NCBI RefSeq assembly: GCF_000383875.1
Contig: NZ_KB912918.1
Location: forward strand, 150 to 64,149
From: Caldibacillus debilis DSM 16016
Lineage (GTDB): Bacteria; Bacillota; Bacilli; Bacillales; Caldibacillaceae
DNA length: 64,000 nucleotides
Reading direction: 5' to 3'
Notes under the pieces: model-generated
The model's database searches: none
What the model saw: the letters and a program-made list of their open reading frames with translations, nothing else
What the model was told of the DNA's origin: nothing
In this document: piece after piece, positions 9,557-17,860 of the stretch
Numbering within the stretch: the first letter of the stretch is position 1
Layout of the letters: every line of letters starts with the position of its first letter
Made by a program: the position numbers and the translations under genes

Positions 9557-9604
9557 TGTCCGGCTGGAAGCCGGTTTGGCAAGGAAAAGAAAAGCCAATT
9601 TTGG

Positions 9605-9639
9605 AAAAACAGCTGCGTGAATCCGTCACGGCTGTTTTT
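9605..9639 (+). terminator. Hairpin with T-run between menB and menE
   Basis: AAAAACAGC (9605-9613) pairs with GCTGTTTTT (9631-9639), extended by CGTGA/TCACG around a small loop. It resembles an intrinsic terminator or attenuator, so menE may be expressed at a lower level or partly from its own promoter. Confidence 0.6.
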
Positions 9640-9750
9640 CCTTTATGGCCGCCGGGGGATGCGCCGGGCGCCGGGTGCCGCCGCGCCGTCGCGTCTTCTC
9701 GGCGGAAACTTTGCGAAGGTCAAAAATCAGCACAGGATAGGAAGGATCCG

Positions 9751-11262
9751 ATGATGGATGAACGGTGGAACGAGAAGATCCCCAACTGGATAGCCAAACG
9801 GGCCTTTTTGACGCCGGACCGGACCGCCGTCATTTTCCACGATGAAAAGATCACGTTCCGGCAATTGTTCCAGGAAGCGAAAAAAACGGCCGAAAAGCTG
9901 TTCCGCCTCGGTTGCGGCAGCGGGAAAAAAGCGGCCGTCCTTCTGAAAAACCGGCCGGAATCCCTTTATTTGCTTGCGGCCCTGCAATTGTGCGGCACCG
10001 TTACCGTATTTTTAAATCACCGTTTGACGGCGGGGGAACTTCTGTTTCAATTGAAGGACAGCGGGGCGGATCTGCTGGTCGCCGATGAAACGTTTCGGGA
10101 GAAATGCGAAGCGATCCGGACGGAGCTGTCGGCGTTGAACATCGTATATTTGCGGGAGCTGGACGGCCTGGAAGGAAAACCGGACCCGCTCAAAGAAGAA
10201 TTTGCTTTGGATGATGTTTGTTCCGTCATGTACACTTCGGGAACGACCGGATTTCCGAAAGGGGTTTTGCAAACTTACGGCAACCATTGGTGGAGCGCCG
10301 TCGGATCGGTCATCAACCTCGGCCTGGCTCCGGAAGACGCATGGGCCCTGGCCGTTCCGCTTTTCCATATCAGCGGTTTTTCCATTTTCATCCGCAGCCT
10401 GATTTACGGGATTCCGGTCGTTTTATACGAAAAATTTGAGCCGGAACGGATCAACCGGGATTTAAGGGAAGGGAAAATTTCCATCATCTCCCTCGTTCCG
10501 CAGATGCTTTCCGCTTTGATCGAGGGCCTCGGTGACGGAACGTATCATGAAAGGCTCCGCTGCGTCCTGCTGGGGGGAGGGCCGGCGCCGGTCCGTCTGC
10601 TACAGATCTGCAAGGAGAAAGGAATCCCCGTTTACCAAACGTACGGCCTGACGGAAACTTGTTCGCAAATCGTGACTTTGGCCCCGGAAGACAGCCTGGA
10701 AAAAATCGGATCGGCGGGCAAACCGTTGTTCCCGAATCAATTGCGGATCGTATCACCCGACGATCCGGAGACGGACCTCGCTCCGAAGCAAATCGGGGAA
10801 ATCGCCGTCAAAGGCCCCGTTGTCATGAAAGGATATTACCGGAGGGAGGAAAGCAATGCAAAAAGTTTTTTGCCGGGCGGATGGTTTTTGACGGGGGATC
10901 TCGGATATGTCGATGAGGAAGGGTTTTTATATGTGGTCGACCGCCGCGCCGACTTGATCATATCCGGAGGGGAAAACATTTACCCGGCAGAAATCGAAAA
11001 TGTCCTGCTTTCCCATCCGTCCGTTCAGGAGGCTTGCGTCGTCGGGGTCGACGATGAAAAATGGGGCCAGGTCCCCTTCGTGTTTTATGTCCGGAAGAAA
11101 GGCTGCGAAGTCGGCCGGGAGGAGCTGGAGCAATATTGCAGGAAGCATCTGGCGTCCTATAAGGTGCCGAAAGGCTGGGAGGAAGTGGACCGGCTTCCGA
11201 GAAACGCGGCCAACAAGCTGATGCGAAGGGAATTAAAAAAATTGGCAAAGGAGCTCCGTTAG
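9751..11262 (+). CDS. menE: o-succinylbenzoate-CoA ligase
   Basis: MenE (503 aa) is an adenylate-forming ligase that activates o-succinylbenzoate with ATP and CoA. ANL-superfamily motifs are visible: YTSGTTGFPKGV (A3), YQTYGLTETCSQ (A5), GWFLTGDLGYVDEEG (A7), DRRADLIISGGENIYPAEIE (A8) and the catalytic lysine region NAANKLMRREL. The frame is open upstream to 9553, but ATG 9751 (or ATG 9754) has GGAAGGA immediately before it and aligns with the family start. MenC, normally the next gene in Bacillus, is absent here: menE is followed by a terminator and the convergent yidD. Confidence 0.95.
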   Translation: MMDERWNEKIPNWIAKRAFLTPDRTAVIFHDEKITFRQLFQEAKKTAEKLFRLGCGSGKKAAVLLKNRPESLYLLAALQLCGTVTVFLNHRLTAGELLFQLKDSGADLLVADETFREKCEAIRTELSALNIVYLRELDGLEGKPDPLKEEFALDDVCSVMYTSGTTGFPKGVLQTYGNHWWSAVGSVINLGLAPEDAWALAVPLFHISGFSIFIRSLIYGIPVVLYEKFEPERINRDLREGKISIISLVPQMLSALIEGLGDGTYHERLRCVLLGGGPAPVRLLQICKEKGIPVYQTYGLTETCSQIVTLAPEDSLEKIGSAGKPLFPNQLRIVSPDDPETDLAPKQIGEIAVKGPVVMKGYYRREESNAKSFLPGGWFLTGDLGYVDEEGFLYVVDRRADLIISGGENIYPAEIENVLLSHPSVQEACVVGVDDEKWGQVPFVFYVRKKGCEVGREELEQYCRKHLASYKVPKGWEEVDRLPRNAANKLMRRELKKLAKELR

Positions 11263-11284
11263 AAAGCGGGCGCTCCTTTTTTTT
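11247..11284 (+). terminator. Terminator of the men operon
   Basis: AAAGGAGC at 11247-11254 pairs with GCTCCTTT at 11272-11279, followed by a run of T to 11284. The 5' arm lies in the last codons of menE. Confidence 0.75.
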
Positions 11285-11412
11285 GGGTTTGGCAGCCTGA
11301 ATCCCGTTTCCTTCAGGGGAACCGGCACGATGCCGGGCTTGGGGCCATGAATCCCGCCATTTTTCTTATGGGTACCCCGTCCGCTTCCCGGGACGGGGCC
11401 CGTCTTTTCGCA

Positions 11413-11658
11413 TTACCGCTTTTCCCCCGTTTTTTTCGGCCATTCCAAAGGAACCGGATCGAAGCCGCCCTTATGGAAAGGATGGCATTTTAAAATCCGT
11501 TTCACCGTCAAATACCCGCCCTTCACCGCTCCGAAACGGCGGACGGCTTCGAGTCCGTACTCGGAACAGGTCGGTTGAAAACGGCAGGTGGGGGGTTTTA
11601 AAGGAGATACGAACTTCCGGTAAAATCGGATGAGCCCGATCAGGATTTTTTGGCCCAT
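11413..11658 (-). CDS. yidD: Membrane protein insertion efficiency factor YidD
   Basis: An 81-residue YidD-family protein that assists YidC/OxaA-dependent membrane insertion. It has the invariant core: [13 protein letters not shown], then [15 protein letters not shown] with its conserved cysteines, and [16 protein letters not shown], ending in GGFDPVP. The ATG at 11658 is six bases from AGCAAGGG, while the ATG at 11664 abuts it. It is convergent with menE. B. subtilis ytjA is the equivalent. Confidence 0.93.
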   Translation of the reverse strand: MGQKILIGLIRFYRKFVSPLKPPTCRFQPTCSEYGLEAVRRFGAVKGGYLTVKRILKCHPFHKGGFDPVPLEWPKKTGEKR

Positions 11659-11861
11659 TGTCATCCCTTGCTTTCCGTTTTCCGTTTATTGACAGGGTTA
11701 TCCCTCGGCGACGGGAGGAATATTTTACAATTTTTCCACACATCTTCATCTTATTATAACATGGGGCGGAAAAGGGTTTATAATTTTATTAATAAGGGGA
11801 ATGATAACGGAAGAGAAACGGACGCGCGGAAAATGGAAAAACATTTGAAGGAGGGGTTGAC

Positions 11862-12356
11862 ATGTCGAAAGCTTTGGCGGACGGCATGAACAACATCATC
11901 GCCAATTTTACCGTATTGTACATGAAGATGCACCATTTCCATTGGTACGTCAAAGGGACGAATTTTTATGTGCTGCACGAGAAATTTGAGCAGTTTTACA
12001 ACGATTTGGCGGGCTACATCGACGAGATCGCCGAACGGCTGCTGACGTTGAACGAGGCCCCGGTTTCCACGCTGGAGGAATGCTTGCGGCGCGCAACCGT
12101 CGAGGAAGCGAAGGGCGACCTGTCCGAACAGCAGATGGTGGAAGAGACGATCAGCGATTTTGCCAAAGTCATCCAACAACTGAAGGAATGCCTGAAAGCG
12201 GCTGAACAAGAAGGCGATGATATCACCAACGACCTGCTTTTGTCCATCGCCGCTCAAATGGACAAGAATATTTGGATGCTGCGGGCGTTTTCCGGAAAAA
12301 ACGCCGTGCCCCCGCAAAAGGCTGAACCTGTCGCGTGGCTGAAAAAGAGAGGATAA
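11862..12356 (+). CDS. dps: Dps/MrgA-type DNA-binding ferritin-like protein
   Basis: A 164-residue Dps dodecamer subunit that oxidises and stores iron using peroxide and can coat DNA. The intersubunit ferroxidase ligands are visible in KMHHFHWYVKG and HEKFEQFYNDLAGYIDEIAE, in the standard Dps spacing. The ATG follows AAGGAGGGG with a five-base gap. A TATAAT lies at 11779-11784. An imperfect PerR-like half site (ATTATAA at 11753-11759) sits just upstream, but the dyad is too weak to call. The next gene starts two bases after the stop, so the two form an operon. Confidence 0.93.
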   Translation: MSKALADGMNNIIANFTVLYMKMHHFHWYVKGTNFYVLHEKFEQFYNDLAGYIDEIAERLLTLNEAPVSTLEECLRRATVEEAKGDLSEQQMVEETISDFAKVIQQLKECLKAAEQEGDDITNDLLLSIAAQMDKNIWMLRAFSGKNAVPPQKAEPVAWLKKRG

Positions 12357-12357
12357 T

Positions 12358-12693
12358 ATGGAAAAAAAAACCTATTATGTCGATCTGGCGAGCGGCTCCA
12401 TCAGCCAAAGCCGCTCGTCAAGCGCATGGAATTACGAAATCGAAGCGACGGATGAGGAGATCATCCAGCTCCGGAAGCTGTTCGACCTAGCCTTCGAAAA
12501 GGACGGTTTCAGCTTCATCCGGGCGCATGTGCCGTACGTACCCTATCATTACGACCGGGAAAACGACGCGTATGACAGGCTGCTGTCAAAAATATTCGCC
12601 ATGCTGCACCATCTGGGCGACGAAGCGGCGAAAAAGCATATTGAAAGCCTGGGGATTTTGGGACAGGAGAGTGCCTGGCCCGGCGAAGAATAG
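12358..12693 (+). CDS. Conserved small protein of unknown function downstream of dps
   Basis: A 111-residue soluble protein that I cannot assign to a named family. It is acidic, has no signal peptide or membrane segment, and contains an aromatic/His-rich central stretch (HVPYVPYHYDREND) followed by a helical segment with HHLGDEAAKKHIESLG. ATG 12358 is preceded by GAGAGGA and follows the dps stop after one base, so it is co-transcribed and probably co-translated with dps. An oxidative-stress or iron link is guilt by association only. A ytkD promoter follows in the spacer. Confidence 0.7.
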   Translation: MEKKTYYVDLASGSISQSRSSSAWNYEIEATDEEIIQLRKLFDLAFEKDGFSFIRAHVPYVPYHYDRENDAYDRLLSKIFAMLHHLGDEAAKKHIESLGILGQESAWPGEE

Positions 12694-12743
12694 GCGGGCC
12701 GGGTCGGAGTTTAAGGGCCGGATTCGGTATCCGGACTTTGCCG

Positions 12744-12772
12744 TTGACGGCCGGTCCTTCCTTTCCTACAAT
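12744..12772 (+). promoter_or_regulatory. Sigma-A promoter of ytkD
   Basis: TTGACG (12744-12749), exactly 17 bp, TACAAT (12767-12772), about 40 bp before the ytkD start. Confidence 0.75.
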
Positions 12773-12810
12773 GGGGGTTGGATTGACAGCAAGGGGAAGG
12801 AGCATGGAAG

Positions 12811-13323
12811 TTGAAATCCTTTTTTGATTTGCGCGGCCAACTCGTCCGGCTGGCCTTCGGGGAAAACCCTTTTCCCCAAGAGCCGAAACATGTCTTTGTC
12901 CTTTGCCGTTACCGGGATCGCTGGCTCTTGACCGACCATAAAAAGCGGGGATGGGAATTCCCCGGCGGAAAGATCGAGGCGGGGGAGGACGCCAAGGACG
13001 CGGCCGTGCGGGAAGTGTATGAAGAAACCGGCGGGGTGGTGGACCGCCTCGTTCCGATCGGGCAATATCAAGTTTTTGACGAGCGGGAAGCCTTTGTCAA
13101 AAAGATTTTTTTTGCCACGATCCGGGAAATCCGGCAAAGGCCCCACTATCATGAAACGAACGGTCCGCTCCTCGTCGACGAGGAAACCTTGGTGAAACCG
13201 TTGAACGACCGGTTCAGCTTTCTCATGAGGGATTCGGTCGTGGCCGAATCCATCCGCTATTTGAAGGAAAACCGGCTGCCGGACATTTTGTCTCCGGAGG
13301 GGAGCGAAAACGGGAAAGGATGA
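12811..13323 (+). CDS. ytkD: Nudix nucleoside triphosphate pyrophosphohydrolase
   Basis: A 170-residue Nudix hydrolase matching Bacillus YtkD, which cleaves (oxidised) nucleoside triphosphates and has an RNA pyrophosphohydrolase-like activity. The Nudix box is complete within GGKIEAGEDAKDAAVREVYE plus ETGG, at about residues 50-73. The TTG at 12811 is chosen because AAGGGGAAGGAG ends eight bases before it and no ATG is available in frame. It has its own promoter and a strong terminator overlapping its stop codon. Confidence 0.9.
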   Translation: MKSFFDLRGQLVRLAFGENPFPQEPKHVFVLCRYRDRWLLTDHKKRGWEFPGGKIEAGEDAKDAAVREVYEETGGVVDRLVPIGQYQVFDEREAFVKKIFFATIREIRQRPHYHETNGPLLVDEETLVKPLNDRFSFLMRDSVVAESIRYLKENRLPDILSPEGSENGKG

Positions 13324-13361
13324 GGCTGCCGCAGGAAGGGATGCGGCAGCCTTTCCTTTTT
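13323..13361 (+). terminator. Terminator of ytkD
   Basis: Perfect 11-bp stem AGGCTGCCGCA (13323-13333) / TGCGGCAGCCT (13342-13352), then TTCCTTTTT. The stretch from here to 13626, facing the convergent ytlD, shows no gene. Confidence 0.85.
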
Positions 13362-13626
13362 GGCGAGACGGCCCGTGTTGCGGATAACGGGACGGTCTGC
13401 CGGCCCGTACCTGATCGATGGGTCATTTTCCCGGTTCCACGCCAGCGGCCGGGAAACGAATGAAGTCCAAGAATTTGTGCAAAAGGCAGCGGGCACAAAT
13501 CTGTTCCCTTACCGGAAGGCTAAGTTTCCTGGACTGGGAGCCGGATTTTATACAAACATTAGGACTTGGCCGGAAAACGGGCCAGGTCAGCCTTATTCCG
13601 CCGCGGATAAAAAGGCCGGCAGCGGG

Positions 13627-14433
13627 TCAGGTCCGGTTTTTAATCAGCTTTTTTTCCAGGAAATCGACGAATTGGTACATGATCGTTGCCAAGAAGGCGA
13701 TGATGACGAGGGCCAGGAAAACCAAAGTCAAATTGAACACTTGGAATCCGTAGATGATTAAATAGCCCAGCCCCCTCTGGGACGCGAGAAATTCCCCGAC
13801 GATCACCCCGACCCAGGAAAGGCCGACATTGACTTTTAACGTGGAGATGATCGCCGGGAAAGAGGCGGGCAAAATGATCTCCCGGAAACGGTCCAGCCGG
13901 CTCGTGCCGAAGGTTTCCAAAACCCGCAGATAATTCGGGTCGACTTCTTTGAAGGATGTGTAGACGACGATGGTCGTGATGATTACCGAGATGATGGCGC
14001 CCATGGCGATGATCGAGGTGAAGTTCGGTCCGAGGGCAACGATCAGGATCGGTCCGAGGGCCACTTTCGGCAAGGCGTTAAGGACGACCAAATAGGGATC
14101 CAAGATTTTTGCCAGCCGCTCCCACCACCAGAGGGCCGCGGCCAGCAAACAGCCGGCCAGGGTGCCGAGGAGAAAGCCGGATACCGTTTCCGTCAGGGTC
14201 ACCCCCGTATGGACAAGGAGCGTACCGTCCCTGATGTTTTCCATCAATAAATGCCATACCTTGGAAGGGGAACTGAAGATTAACGGATCGATCCATTTGT
14301 TTCGGCTTGCCGTTTCCCAAAGAAGGAAAAACAAAAGAAAAATGGCCGCCTGAAAAAAGCGGACGATCCTTTTTTCCCGGCGCAAGGCCTTTTTGTATTT
14401 TTCATGAAGGAGTTCGCTGTTCACTCGGCTCAA
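13627..14433 (-). CDS. ytlD: ABC transporter permease (SsuC/TauC/NrtB type)
   Basis: A 268-residue inner-membrane permease with about six helices and the BPD_transp_1 EAA-like loop near [20 protein letters not shown]. It is the last gene of ytlA-ytlC-ytlD, matching the transporter next to ytkD in B. subtilis. It overlaps ytlC by 32 bp. I keep the TTG at 14433, with GGAAGGAG ten bases upstream; a GTG at 14424 is possible. The substrate is unknown; relatives move sulfonates, nitrate, or thiamine/pyrimidine precursors. Confidence 0.88.
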   Translation of the reverse strand: MSRVNSELLHEKYKKALRREKRIVRFFQAAIFLLFFLLWETASRNKWIDPLIFSSPSKVWHLLMENIRDGTLLVHTGVTLTETVSGFLLGTLAGCLLAAALWWWERLAKILDPYLVVLNALPKVALGPILIVALGPNFTSIIAMGAIISVIITTIVVYTSFKEVDPNYLRVLETFGTSRLDRFREIILPASFPAIISTLKVNVGLSWVGVIVGEFLASQRGLGYLIIYGFQVFNLTLVFLALVIIAFLATIMYQFVDFLEKKLIKNRT

Positions 14434-15190
14434 GGTTCTCCAACTCCTTCCAGATCATATCGAACAGCCGTTGGAAATCCGGATGCTGCCTTGCCAAAAA
14501 GGGAGGCAGGGCCCTTATTTCCTCCGGTATCGCAAAAATTTTCCGGACCGTACCGGGGCGGTTGGACAACAGAATCACCCGGTCGCTCATGGCGATGGCT
14601 TCGCCGATGTCATGGGTCACCAAAAGGGCGGTTTTGCGGTAATGTTTCAGCGTGCGGTAAACCAATTCTTCCATTTTCAATTTGGTTTGGAAATCCAGCG
14701 CCGAGAAGGGTTCGTCAAGCAGGAGGATCTTCGGGTCGGTCGCCAGCGTCCGCACCAGGGCGGCCCGCTGCCGCATGCCCCCGGACAGCTGGGCCGGGTA
14801 TTGTTTCTCCACTCCCCGGAGCCCGATTTCGTGCAGCAGGGAGAGGGTTTTCCGCCTTGTTTCCTCGTTCAATTGACGGGTCAGTTTCAGGCCGATCAAG
14901 ATATTTTCTTCCACGGTCTTCCAGGGGAACAAATAGTCCTGTTGCAGCATGTAACCGATTTTCCGGCTTTTCGGGTGAACTTTTTCATTTTCCAACGTGA
15001 CTTTCCCGACAGTCGGCTCCATCAGGCCCGCCATAATGGAAAGCAGGGTCGTTTTCCCGCATCCGCTCGGCCCCACGAGGGAAACGAACTCCTGCTCGCG
15101 GACGGAAAAAGAGATATCCAGGAGTGCCGCTGTTTTCGCATCCTTTGAAAAATAAATATGGGAAACATCCCGGACGGTTAAAAGGCTCAT
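14402..15190 (-). CDS. ytlC: ABC transporter ATP-binding protein (SsuB/TauB type)
   Basis: A 262-residue ATPase with the full set of ABC motifs: Walker [11 protein letters not shown]-loop [13 protein letters not shown], signature LSGGMRQR, Walker [13 protein letters not shown] and H-loop VTHDIGEA. It powers the YtlD permease for the substrate delivered by lipoprotein YtlA. The ATG at 15190 has GGGAG at eight bases. It lies 13 bp after ytlA and overlaps ytlD, so the three genes are one operon. Confidence 0.92.
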   Translation of the reverse strand: MSLLTVRDVSHIYFSKDAKTAALLDISFSVREQEFVSLVGPSGCGKTTLLSIMAGLMEPTVGKVTLENEKVHPKSRKIGYMLQQDYLFPWKTVEENILIGLKLTRQLNEETRRKTLSLLHEIGLRGVEKQYPAQLSGGMRQRAALVRTLATDPKILLLDEPFSALDFQTKLKMEELVYRTLKHYRKTALLVTHDIGEAIAMSDRVILLSNRPGTVRKIFAIPEEIRALPPFLARQHPDFQRLFDMIWKELENLEPSEQRTPS

Positions 15191-15203
15191 AGGCAAGTCT
15201 CCC

Positions 15204-16211
15204 TCATTCTTTCATGGCCTTTTCCGCAAAGGAAGGATCGACCAGTTCCCCGATGTCAATGCGTTTCGGCAATTCGCCGGCTTCTTCCATGATATCTTGG
15301 AGGTTCTTCCATTCCTCTTCGTCGAGCAAGGGATTTTCCGCGTAGGTTTTTTGCGACCGGTAGCGGTCGACGACCATCTCAATGACGGAAAGCTCCGTGT
15401 CTTCGAAATACGGCTGGATCGCCTTCGCCACTTCCTCCGCGGAAGATTCATAAACCCATTTTTGCCCTTCATAAAGGGCGGCGGTAAATTTTTCGATGAT
15501 ATCCTTGTTGTTTTTCATATAACTGCTTTTTGCCATAAAGCAGGTATAGGGCACTTTTCCGCTTTCCGCGCCGAAGGATGCCACGATATGGCCGATTCCT
15601 TCCAATTCGAACAGGCTTGCCTGGGGTTCGAACAATTGCACGAAATCGCCCGTTCCCGAGGCGAAGGCGTTCGGGATATTGGCGAAGTCCACGTTTTGCA
15701 GGAGGTTGAGATCTTTATGCGGGTCGATGCCGTTCTTTTTCAGCACGAATTCCCCCACCATCTGCGGCATTCCTCCTTTCCGCTGGCCGAGAAAGGTTTT
15801 TCCCTTCAGCTGTTCCCAGGAAAACCGGTCCATTTTTTCCCGGGAGACGAGAAAGGTTCCGTCGGTTTGGGTCAATTGGGCGAAATTGATCACCGGATCT
15901 TCGGAACCTTGGGCATACACGTAGATGCTCGTTTCCGCCCCGACGAGGGCGATATCCGCGCCGCCCGTTATGAGGGCGGTCATCGTTTTGTCTCCGCCCC
16001 ATACCGTCTTCAATTCAACGTCGATGCCGTGTTTTTGGAAGAAACCCTTCTCGATCGACGCATAAAGGGGGGCATAGAAAATGGATCGGGTCACTTCCGC
16101 CAGGCGCACTTTCTGCCGCCCTTCTTTTTTCGTCCCTTCGCATCCGGAAGCGGCTGCGAGCAGGAAAAGGCAGAGGAACGGCAATAATTTTTTTCTCCAG
16201 CTCTTTTTCAT
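15204..16211 (-). CDS. ytlA: ABC transporter substrate-binding lipoprotein (NMT1/THI5-like)
   Basis: A 335-residue lipoprotein. The signal peptide MKKSWRKKLLPFLCLFLLAA ends at a lipobox with the acylated Cys in ASGC. The mature part belongs to the NMT1/SsuA-like periplasmic fold, with VRLAEVTRSIFYAPLYASIE near the start and GFFQKHGIDVELKTVWGG after it. Start at ATG 16211, with GGGGAGG seven bases upstream; the longer upstream reading would spoil the signal peptide. First gene of ytlACD. The ligand is not inferable from sequence. Confidence 0.88.
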   Translation of the reverse strand: MKKSWRKKLLPFLCLFLLAAASGCEGTKKEGRQKVRLAEVTRSIFYAPLYASIEKGFFQKHGIDVELKTVWGGDKTMTALITGGADIALVGAETSIYVYAQGSEDPVINFAQLTQTDGTFLVSREKMDRFSWEQLKGKTFLGQRKGGMPQMVGEFVLKKNGIDPHKDLNLLQNVDFANIPNAFASGTGDFVQLFEPQASLFELEGIGHIVASFGAESGKVPYTCFMAKSSYMKNNKDIIEKFTAALYEGQKWVYESSAEEVAKAIQPYFEDTELSVIEMVVDRYRSQKTYAENPLLDEEEWKNLQDIMEEAGELPKRIDIGELVDPSFAEKAMKE

Positions 16212-16417
16212 GGAGCATCCTCCCCAAACCATCTGGTATGAAAATTTACGTTTTATTCTATGTGCCATGGGGAAAAAAGGTGAAAACGCCCATATCCGGA
16301 AACAGGAAAATTACCGCGCTCGGGGCGGAGGGTCGGACCGGCAATGATGCAGCCATAGGAATGGGGAAAACCGTTGCCCTTTCCCGGCCGCTCCAGCCTG
16401 TCCGGAAATCTTTTCGC

Positions 16418-16499
16418 CCTTATTGAGAAACTGCAACGTCCAGACTAAGAATACCGCCAATATCAAAACGGCTTTGCCCCCTTATTGAGAAACTGCAAC
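16418..16499. repeat. 20-bp direct repeat, 62-bp spacing
   Basis: CCTTATTGAGAAACTGCAAC occurs at 16418-16437 and again, identical, at 16480-16499, directly before the 21-bp array. Confidence 0.85.
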
Positions 16500-16510
16500 C
16501 CTGTCGGCAG

Positions 16511-16970
16511 GAAGTCGGACAAACCGCCTTTGATGTTGGACATCGGGAGCGATGATGGACATTTTTCGGGTGATGATGGACGTTTTTTCCGCGATGTTGG
16601 TTATTTTTCCTTTCATGTCGGACAAATTTTTTTCCATATTGAACATAAATTTTAAAATGTTGAACCAATCGTTGAAAATGTTGGACAGTCTTATGCGGTG
16701 TTGGACGTTTTTTTGCCGATGTCGAACCATCCGGCGGGAATGTTGGACATTCCGTCGTTAAGGCCGTAACCGATGTTGAACGTTCGACTCAAGATATTGG
16801 ACAAACGGGCCGTTTATCGGACGTTTTATAAAAAATGTTGAACATTTATCCCCTGATGTCGGACCATCCGGCCGCAAAGAAAAATGAAATGTTGGACATT
16901 CCGGCCCGGAAAAAGGGAATGAGGGATATGCCTGATCCGGCGAAAGACCATGTTGGACAATCATTCCCCT
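16511..16970. repeat. Degenerate 21-bp tandem array, copy A
   Basis: Units resemble nATGTTGGACATTTTTnCCn. Unit starts can be placed at 16511, 16532, 16551, 16572, 16593, 16614, 16635, 16656, 16677, 16697, 16718, 16739, 16772 and 16793. Further looser units (16813, 16834 and near 16951) follow. The intervals are 21, 19, seven... that is 21 for most, with single 19-, 20- and 33-bp steps. No unit is identical to another. The same order of intervals recurs in copy B at 50407-50698. The array lies between the divergent ytlA and DUF2584 genes. Confidence 0.88.
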
Positions 16971-17450
16971 TAGTCGGCCGAACCGATTCTGTCCTGGAAT
17001 GCACGGATTGGCATCGGGGCAGGCTTTCGATGCGCCGCATGAGCGGGATCCGTTTCTGGGCAGGGAAAATCCCCCATTGTTCAGGGGGAACACGGGAAAA
17101 GCACATTTCGAGGAAGATTTCCCATTTGTTCAGGCGGAATCCAAGATTTCCGCATGAAAAGCCATTTTTGCCGGGGACAGTTCCGCGGGCGGTCGGCGGA
17201 AAAAACTCGCGGCTTCAGCTTCCCTTCAAAAGGTAAAGGCATCTTCCCTTTTAACGGGCTGTTTCGCCGAAAGGTTAAACATTATATAATGGATGTAAAG
17301 CATGCCGGGAATCCGGCATCCCCGCTTCCGGGTTCCGAAAAAAGGACAAGGGAAGGGCAAAGACGGAAAGAGAAGTCCCCTTCAACGAGGAGCGGGAAGG
17401 GCGGGGTGCCGGGGACGGATCACGAGCTGGCACGGAAGGGAGGTTCGGGA

Positions 17451-17687
17451 ATGCAGCTGGAATTGAACACGGTCATCGAAACGGAAGGAAAGGAAAAAAG
17501 ATTGGAAGGGAACAACTTCGTCCTTGAAAAAGAAGGGTATCACCTATATCCGTTAAATACGCAAGTTTACGTTTACGGTTCGAAAGGGGACGAGCCCATC
17601 GGACTGGGCACCATCACCAGATTGGTATTTGAAGGGGGAAAGACGGTGATCACTTATCAGCTCGTGAAACTGAAAAACACCAACTGA
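17451..17687 (+). CDS. DUF2584-type small protein
   Basis: A 78-residue soluble protein. MQLELNTVIETEGKEKRLEG followed by EGYHLYPLNTQVYVY and a C-terminus VITYQLVKLKNTN fits my recollection of the Bacillaceae DUF2584 family, whose function is unknown. ATG 17451 has GGGAGG seven bases upstream. The open frame extends far upstream without plausible starts, reflecting GC-rich sequence. Probably monocistronic; a possible TATAAT lies at 17285-17290. Confidence 0.7.
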   Translation: MQLELNTVIETEGKEKRLEGNNFVLEKEGYHLYPLNTQVYVYGSKGDEPIGLGTITRLVFEGGKTVITYQLVKLKNTN

Positions 17688-17802
17688 CCGCGGCCGCCCG
17701 ATGCCGGGGTTTTTTTATAGGCAACTTTAATCTGAAAAATCAAAAAACATTCAAAAACAATCATAAAAATGATTATTTATGATAGATTTTGATTGAAAAT
17801 GA

Positions 17803-17831
17803 TTGATTTTTGGAATCGTTTTCGGTATGAT
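17803..17831 (+). promoter_or_regulatory. fruRKA promoter with embedded cre-like site and operator repeats
   Basis: TTGATT (17803-17808), a 17-bp spacer, TATGAT (17826-17831). Within the spacer, TGGAATCGTTTTCG (17811-17824) matches the catabolite-responsive element TGWNANCGNTNWCA at most positions, suggesting CcpA repression. Upstream (17755-17808) are several AT-rich, ATGATT-containing repeats, plausible FruR operators; this part is inference. Confidence 0.6.
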
Positions 17832-17860
17832 GAAAATGAAGTCGGATAGGAGGGTTGATT

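Larger units (their letters stand above)
16212..17450. other. 1.2-kb divergent spacer between ytlA and the DUF2584 gene
   Basis: It contains a 20-bp direct repeat 62 bp apart (16418/16480), then a degenerate 21-bp array (16511-16970). A possible TATAAT at 17285-17290 serves the downstream gene. Short frames here follow the repeats or lack ribosome-binding sites. I see no complete gene. Confidence 0.6.

Noticed and set aside
11745-11759. PerR box upstream of dps
   Set aside because: One half site (ATTATAA) fits, but the other half matches poorly; kept as a remark only.
16482-16730. Minus-strand 82-codon frame over array A, and the 138-codon frame at 50372-50788 over array B, as genes for coiled-coil proteins
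   Set aside because: No ribosome-binding site or conserved start was seen. The 19- and 20-bp units shift the frame in both copies, so the heptads are a by-product of the 21-bp period.
16511-16970. CRISPR array
   Set aside because: Repeats are degenerate, about 21 bp with no unique spacers between constant repeats, and no cas genes are nearby.
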